A DNA stretch of 64,000 bases from Bacillus fonticola (lineage in GTDB: Bacteria > Bacillota > Bacilli > Bacillales > JC228): the NCBI RefSeq assembly GCF_012955605.1, contig NZ_CP052135.1:2678711-2742710 (forward strand). Reading direction: 5' to 3'. The notes under the pieces were generated by a model. That model did no database searches. It was not told the origin of the DNA and saw only the letters and a list, made by a program, of their open reading frames with translations. Below are positions 60,828 through 64,000 of the stretch, one piece after another; within the stretch, counting starts at the first letter, position 1, and each line of letters starts with the position of its first letter. Both the position numbers and the translations under genes were made by a program.

Positions 60828-62018
60828 CTATCCGAGTGTGCTCACTAGGATACTGGCGATGAGGATGGAGGCGGTGGTGACGGTGGTGAAGCCTCCTACT
60901 AGCATAGGGGTTAGGATTTCGTCAAAGATGATCCTTTGTTCCTTTTTGTTTTTCCCTACGCTACGACTTACCTCTTCACATAGAATATAGTCTCCCGGAA
61001 AGCCGTATAAAGCGGTTAAGGCGATGGGCATGCCTTTGAGAGGATCCCATTTAAATAGTTTTGTCATGACGAATCCACCGATAAGTATACCAATAACCCC
61101 AACTGTCATAATGAGGAGAACGTGCGGTAAGTAATCTGCAAACATGCTGATGGTAATGCTGTTCATAGAGGTCATAACGAGAATAATGACTAAAGACATG
61201 GAAATGCCAAATGAGTTGGCCCGCTCCAACATGTTTCCTTGATAAAAACCAAAATATGTGCCCCCGATTCCGATAACTAGCGCCCAAAGACTATAATTGA
61301 CGCCCGTTAGTGAGCCCAAACCGACTGCTACAGCGCCGCCGAGAAAGATTTGGAATAACAAAATAACTTGTGTTTGATATTTTTCCGGTAGCAAGCTTTT
61401 TCTTTTGTTCGTTTCCTCGACAGCATCCGAACTTCCACTTTCAATTGAAGCAGCTGTCGCCTTAAAGTTCCCTTCTTCAATTTGCTTTTGTAGCTTAAAA
61501 CCGTATTTACGCAAAAAGTAGGCTGACAGTGGCATGCCGATAAAGTTTTGTAGCCCTAAGATGAGTGCGGGAATGGTAATTAAGCTGACGAGTCCAAGCT
61601 CCTGAAGCTTTTCTGAGGTCACGACAAAGGCGATGATTCCACCTGTTAATGGACCTGTTCCAGCAATAGAAGACGTGTAGCCAATGATTGGGACAGCAAT
61701 GAGTAAGATCAGAATAGATGCCACTACGATCCCCGATAGTGCAATCAACACAGCCTTGTATTGCTCTTTAATTTGTTTGAAAGGAATTAAAGTGCCCATG
61801 TGAACAATTAACGGAGCAGGAATGAGTGCTGCAAAAGCTGCTAGGTTTGCTTGTTCGATAATATTTTGCGGAAAAATCCCCGTCCACAATAGGATTAAAT
61901 AGCCAAATAAAACGACAAATAGCATGGGGATTCTAGCTTTCGAGATGACGGACAAAAACTCTCCAAAGGCCAACAGTGCAAAAATCAACATGACCGCAAC
62001 GATCGGTTCACTAAACAC
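60828..62018 (-). CDS. Putative multi-spanning membrane transporter
   Basis: 396 residues with 10-11 hydrophobic segments and a charged central loop (about 180-215, KLQKQIEEGNFKATAASIES). The glycine-rich SIAGTGPLTGGIIAFVVTSEK and MTSMNSITISMFADYLP resemble sodium/glutamate-symporter-like carriers; I cannot assign a family firmly. Between a YheO-type regulator and a PLP enzyme, it probably imports the compound degraded by this cluster. It is translated 21 bp after the regulator. Confidence 0.7.
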   Translation of the reverse strand: MFSEPIVAVMLIFALLAFGEFLSVISKARIPMLFVVLFGYLILLWTGIFPQNIIEQANLAAFAALIPAPLIVHMGTLIPFKQIKEQYKAVLIALSGIVVASILILLIAVPIIGYTSSIAGTGPLTGGIIAFVVTSEKLQELGLVSLITIPALILGLQNFIGMPLSAYFLRKYGFKLQKQIEEGNFKATAASIESGSSDAVEETNKRKSLLPEKYQTQVILLFQIFLGGAVAVGLGSLTGVNYSLWALVIGIGGTYFGFYQGNMLERANSFGISMSLVIILVMTSMNSITISMFADYLPHVLLIMTVGVIGILIGGFVMTKLFKWDPLKGMPIALTALYGFPGDYILCEEVSRSVGKNKKEQRIIFDEILTPMLVGGFTTVTTASILIASILVSTLG

Positions 62019-62038
62019 GCGAATACACCCTCTCCTGT

Positions 62039-62731
62039 TTAATCTTTCTTCTCGAGATAATTGTAAATAGTAAATTTTGAAACATTCAGAATCCTGGCGG
62101 CGTTTTGCACTGACCCTTTGATCAAAAATAACCCCATATCGTCCAAGTACTGAATAAAGGCGACCTTTTGATCTTTGTCCATGAGTTGAATGGGTACACC
62201 GACCTTTTTCGTACCCTCTTGAATGATCTTTTTTTCCAGATCGGTTATCGACAGCGAAAAGGATTCCTTTTGCTCAGCTTGCTCTTCTTCAGTTTTTAAT
62301 AAGTCTTGCACGAAGGAGTGTGTGACAGATAAATAGCTAGTGTCCAAGTTAATACAAAGACAACCTAACAATTCACCGTCTTCGTCCCTGATCATCATGG
62401 AACTTGATTTGATTTCCTTGCCATTTTCGGCCCTGCTTTTATAATTGGTGAGTAAGTCGTTTCCTTCCAACCCTTTTTTGATCGTTTTCAATCCCAGGTC
62501 TGTCATGGGAGAACCCGTTTGTCTGGCAGTGACGTGACCATTAAAGATCGCCACGATAGAATCAGATACATCTGTTACGTCGTGCAGCACGACTTCGCAA
62601 AAGTTCCCAAACGTCTTGGCGATCCCTTCAGCGACTGGAATGTAGCTTTTTAAAATCGGATGAATTTCAGCTTTAGTTGACTTCACCTGTTTCAGCCCTC
62701 TCTGAGTCTTTCGCGAAAAGTAATGTTCCAT
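62039..62731 (-). CDS. YheO-type (DauR-like) transcriptional regulator
   Basis: 230 residues from ATG 62731, or 215 from GTG 62686 (AGAGGG upstream), which starts inside the amidohydrolase end. A YheO-like PAS domain (ILKSYIPVAEGIAKTFGNFC; FNGHVTARQTGSPMTDLGL; LLGCLCINLD) is followed by the C-terminal DNA-binding region with NAARILNVSKFTIYNYLEK. Members such as DauR sense amino-acid-type ligands. It probably controls its own operon. Confidence 0.87.
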   Translation of the reverse strand: MEHYFSRKTQRGLKQVKSTKAEIHPILKSYIPVAEGIAKTFGNFCEVVLHDVTDVSDSIVAIFNGHVTARQTGSPMTDLGLKTIKKGLEGNDLLTNYKSRAENGKEIKSSSMMIRDEDGELLGCLCINLDTSYLSVTHSFVQDLLKTEEEQAEQKESFSLSITDLEKKIIQEGTKKVGVPIQLMDKDQKVAFIQYLDDMGLFLIKGSVQNAARILNVSKFTIYNYLEKKD

Positions 62732-63890
62732 CTTGATAGACTTTTCGGATATTCTTTAAGCAAACTATATCTTCTAAAGGATTCCCTTCTACCAAAATCA
62801 GATCGGACCGCTTCCCTTTTTCGAGTGATCCAATGTGATCGTCTGCCTTTACGCATTGTGCAGCGGTTATTGTAGCTGATTGAATCGCTTCATGAGGTGT
62901 CATTCCTTGCTCGATCATCAGAGCCAGTTCATCCACGAGCAAACCTGGTTCATTAAACGGAGTCCCTGCGTCAGTTCCGGCTGCAATTTTCACTCCCGCC
63001 TGATAAGCTCTCCGAAAGCTTTCCATATGTCGCTGAATGAGCTTTTCCGTTTTTCTAATCATATGTTCCGGAACTGTACCCTTTTTATCGACGATCAAAG
63101 TTGCGGCCATCAGAGTAGGCACTAAGTAAGTCCCTTTTTCTAGCATCAGCTCCACCGCTTCATCGTCCAAAGTGTTTCCATGCTCGATCGTCGTAATCCC
63201 GGCACGAACTGCATTTTTAATACCCTCAATCCCGATCGCGTGGGCGGCTGTCGTTTTCGAAACGTGTTCAGCTTCTACACACGCACATCGCAATTCCTCC
63301 TCGCTGAACTGCGTTGACCCTGGATCTGTACCTTTCGTTAAAACACCCCCAGTTGCCATCAGCTTTAACAAATCCGCACCCGCTTTTAATTGCCTACGTG
63401 CTGCTTTTCTCACCTCCTCTATCCCGTCCACTTCAGTTGCCATCACGTGACCATGTCCGCCCGTCATGACGATGGGTTGACCTGCAGCAAACACTCTCGG
63501 CCCCGTTACCATCCCTTGCTCCATAGCCGTTCGATAAGAAATGTCAACGTTATATCTCGTGCCTAAGTTTCGAACTGTCGTAATACCTGAACGCAAAAAA
63601 GTTTGACCTTGCTGATGAGCTCTGTAAGCAGTTGTCGCTACGTCATCCTCTCCGATTTGCTTGAATGGGTCTGGAGAACAGTCCATTCCTAAATGAACGT
63701 GACTGTCGATTAAGCCGGGAAGCACCGTCATCCCCCTACCATTGATTTCAACATCCGCCTTCACACCAGCACAATCGTGAGGACTCACTTCAGTCACGCC
63801 AGATTCATCGAAAGTGATGGTACCGCTTTCAAATACGCCATCTCTTGAGCAGGTGATGATTCTGACATTATGAATTTTGGTGATCATCAC
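62673..63890 (-). CDS. Metal-dependent amidohydrolase
   Basis: 405 residues, start GTG at 63888-63890 (AAGGGGGTG seven bases upstream), followed by ATG. TIM-barrel amidohydrolase: VLPGLIDSHVHLG (HxH), LLKLMATGGV (carboxylated Lys), AAHAIG, IEHGN and AAGTDAGTPF (Asp). Related enzymes are Xaa-Pro dipeptidases, imidazolonepropionase-like hydrolases and carboxypeptidases. The stop overlaps the regulator's start; the start overlaps the end of the next gene, so the cluster is tightly coupled. Confidence 0.9.
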   Translation of the reverse strand: MMITKIHNVRIITCSRDGVFESGTITFDESGVTEVSPHDCAGVKADVEINGRGMTVLPGLIDSHVHLGMDCSPDPFKQIGEDDVATTAYRAHQQGQTFLRSGITTVRNLGTRYNVDISYRTAMEQGMVTGPRVFAAGQPIVMTGGHGHVMATEVDGIEEVRKAARRQLKAGADLLKLMATGGVLTKGTDPGSTQFSEEELRCACVEAEHVSKTTAAHAIGIEGIKNAVRAGITTIEHGNTLDDEAVELMLEKGTYLVPTLMAATLIVDKKGTVPEHMIRKTEKLIQRHMESFRRAYQAGVKIAAGTDAGTPFNEPGLLVDELALMIEQGMTPHEAIQSATITAAQCVKADDHIGSLEKGKRSDLILVEGNPLEDIVCLKNIRKVYQDGTLLFAKDSERAETGEVN

Positions 63891-64000
63891 CTGGACACCC
63901 CCTTGTTAAAATCCGAAATGAGTGAAGCGTACAGTTCAAAACTAATATTTCCACCGCTAACCATGACAGCTACTTTTTTGCCCTTTAGATGTGTGTGATG
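63887..64000 (-). CDS. End of a PLP-dependent threonine/serine ammonia-lyase-like gene, partial
   Basis: Only 37 C-terminal residues are visible; LKGKKVAVMVSGGNISFELY is the glycine-loop end of threonine/serine dehydratase-type enzymes (VSGGN). The TGA overlaps the GTG of the amidohydrolase. It suggests the pathway ends in deamination of a hydroxyamino acid. Confidence 0.75.
   Translation of the reverse strand, partial: HHTHLKGKKVAVMVSGGNISFELYASLISDFNKGVSR

Noticed and set aside
60634-60990. 118-codon plus-strand frame
   Set aside because: Built on two direct copies of a dispersed repeat and antisense to the transporter gene.

Overview
The window is a moderate-to-low GC chromosome segment from a motile, Gram-positive, probably spore-forming member of the Bacillaceae. 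The order degV-comFA-comFC-yvyF-flgM-flgN-flgK-flgL-yviE-fliW-csrA-hag on one side of degS/degU, followed by yvyE, LCP ligases and tagO, is the arrangement known from Bacillus subtilis and relatives. An accessory SecA2/SlaP pair, SLH-domain surface proteins, Spo0A-type boxes and strong GGAGG ribosome binding sites fit the same group. The genus cannot be fixed from the sequence alone.

Layout. 1-1795: 5' part (minus strand) of a PRD/PTS regulator. 2.1-3.1 kb: a membrane-anchored unknown split by a shift in an A8 run. 3.4-6 kb: fatty-acid desaturase, a 20-bp tandem array (A) and a 5'-truncated SurA-like gene. 6-8.8 kb: MMPL exporter and its TetR regulator, with three operator-like palindromes spaced exactly 33 bp apart. 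8.9-10.2 kb: debris including a Doc toxin lacking its Fic motif, a frameshifted type I toxin-like locus with an apparent antisense RNA, and small dispersed repeats. 10.2-17.2 kb: late flagellar operon; hag carries a group I intron at its 3' end. 17.3-18.7 kb: an insertion (heptad-repeat protein, VOC protein) splitting yvyF from flgM. 18.7-24.8 kb: yvyF, comFC, comFA, degV, degU, degS. 25.1-30 kb: yvyE, two LCP wall-polymer ligases, tagO. 30.4-42.3 kb: secA2, slaP, a phosphodiester glycosidase, an SLH-anchored 5'-nucleotidase, array B, ykuS, yuzL and an SLH surface protein. 42.7-48 kb: polysaccharide deacetylase, a 179-bp tandem repeat, a small membrane protein and a PAS-GGDEF-EAL-PilZ protein. 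48.3-54.1 kb: rbsRKDACB. 54.1-55.0 kb: array C. 55.2-58.1 kb: a cheX / response regulator / MCP operon behind a c-di-GMP-I riboswitch. 58.4-64 kb: an unknown possibly ParB-like gene and a catabolic cluster (class V aminotransferase-like enzyme, transporter, YheO-type regulator, amidohydrolase, end of an ammonia-lyase-like gene).

How the parts connect. SigD-type promoters precede flgM and hag. FliW and CsrA are encoded beside hag, whose leader shows a hairpin with AAGGA in its loop, the classical CsrA target. c-di-GMP appears twice: as substrate/product of the PAS-GGDEF-EAL-PilZ protein and as ligand of the riboswitch ahead of the chemotaxis-type operon. SecA2 and SlaP probably serve export of S-layer or SLH-type proteins, while LCP proteins and TagO build the wall polymers to which surface layers attach.

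The least expected structures are (i) the hag intron, whose 5' end encodes a second copy of the flagellin C-terminus, so spliced and unspliced messages could both give complete flagellin; (ii) three long intergenic arrays with a 20-bp period, two families, almost free of indels; (iii) the triple 33-bp-phased operator; and (iv) several genes broken at simple-sequence tracts.
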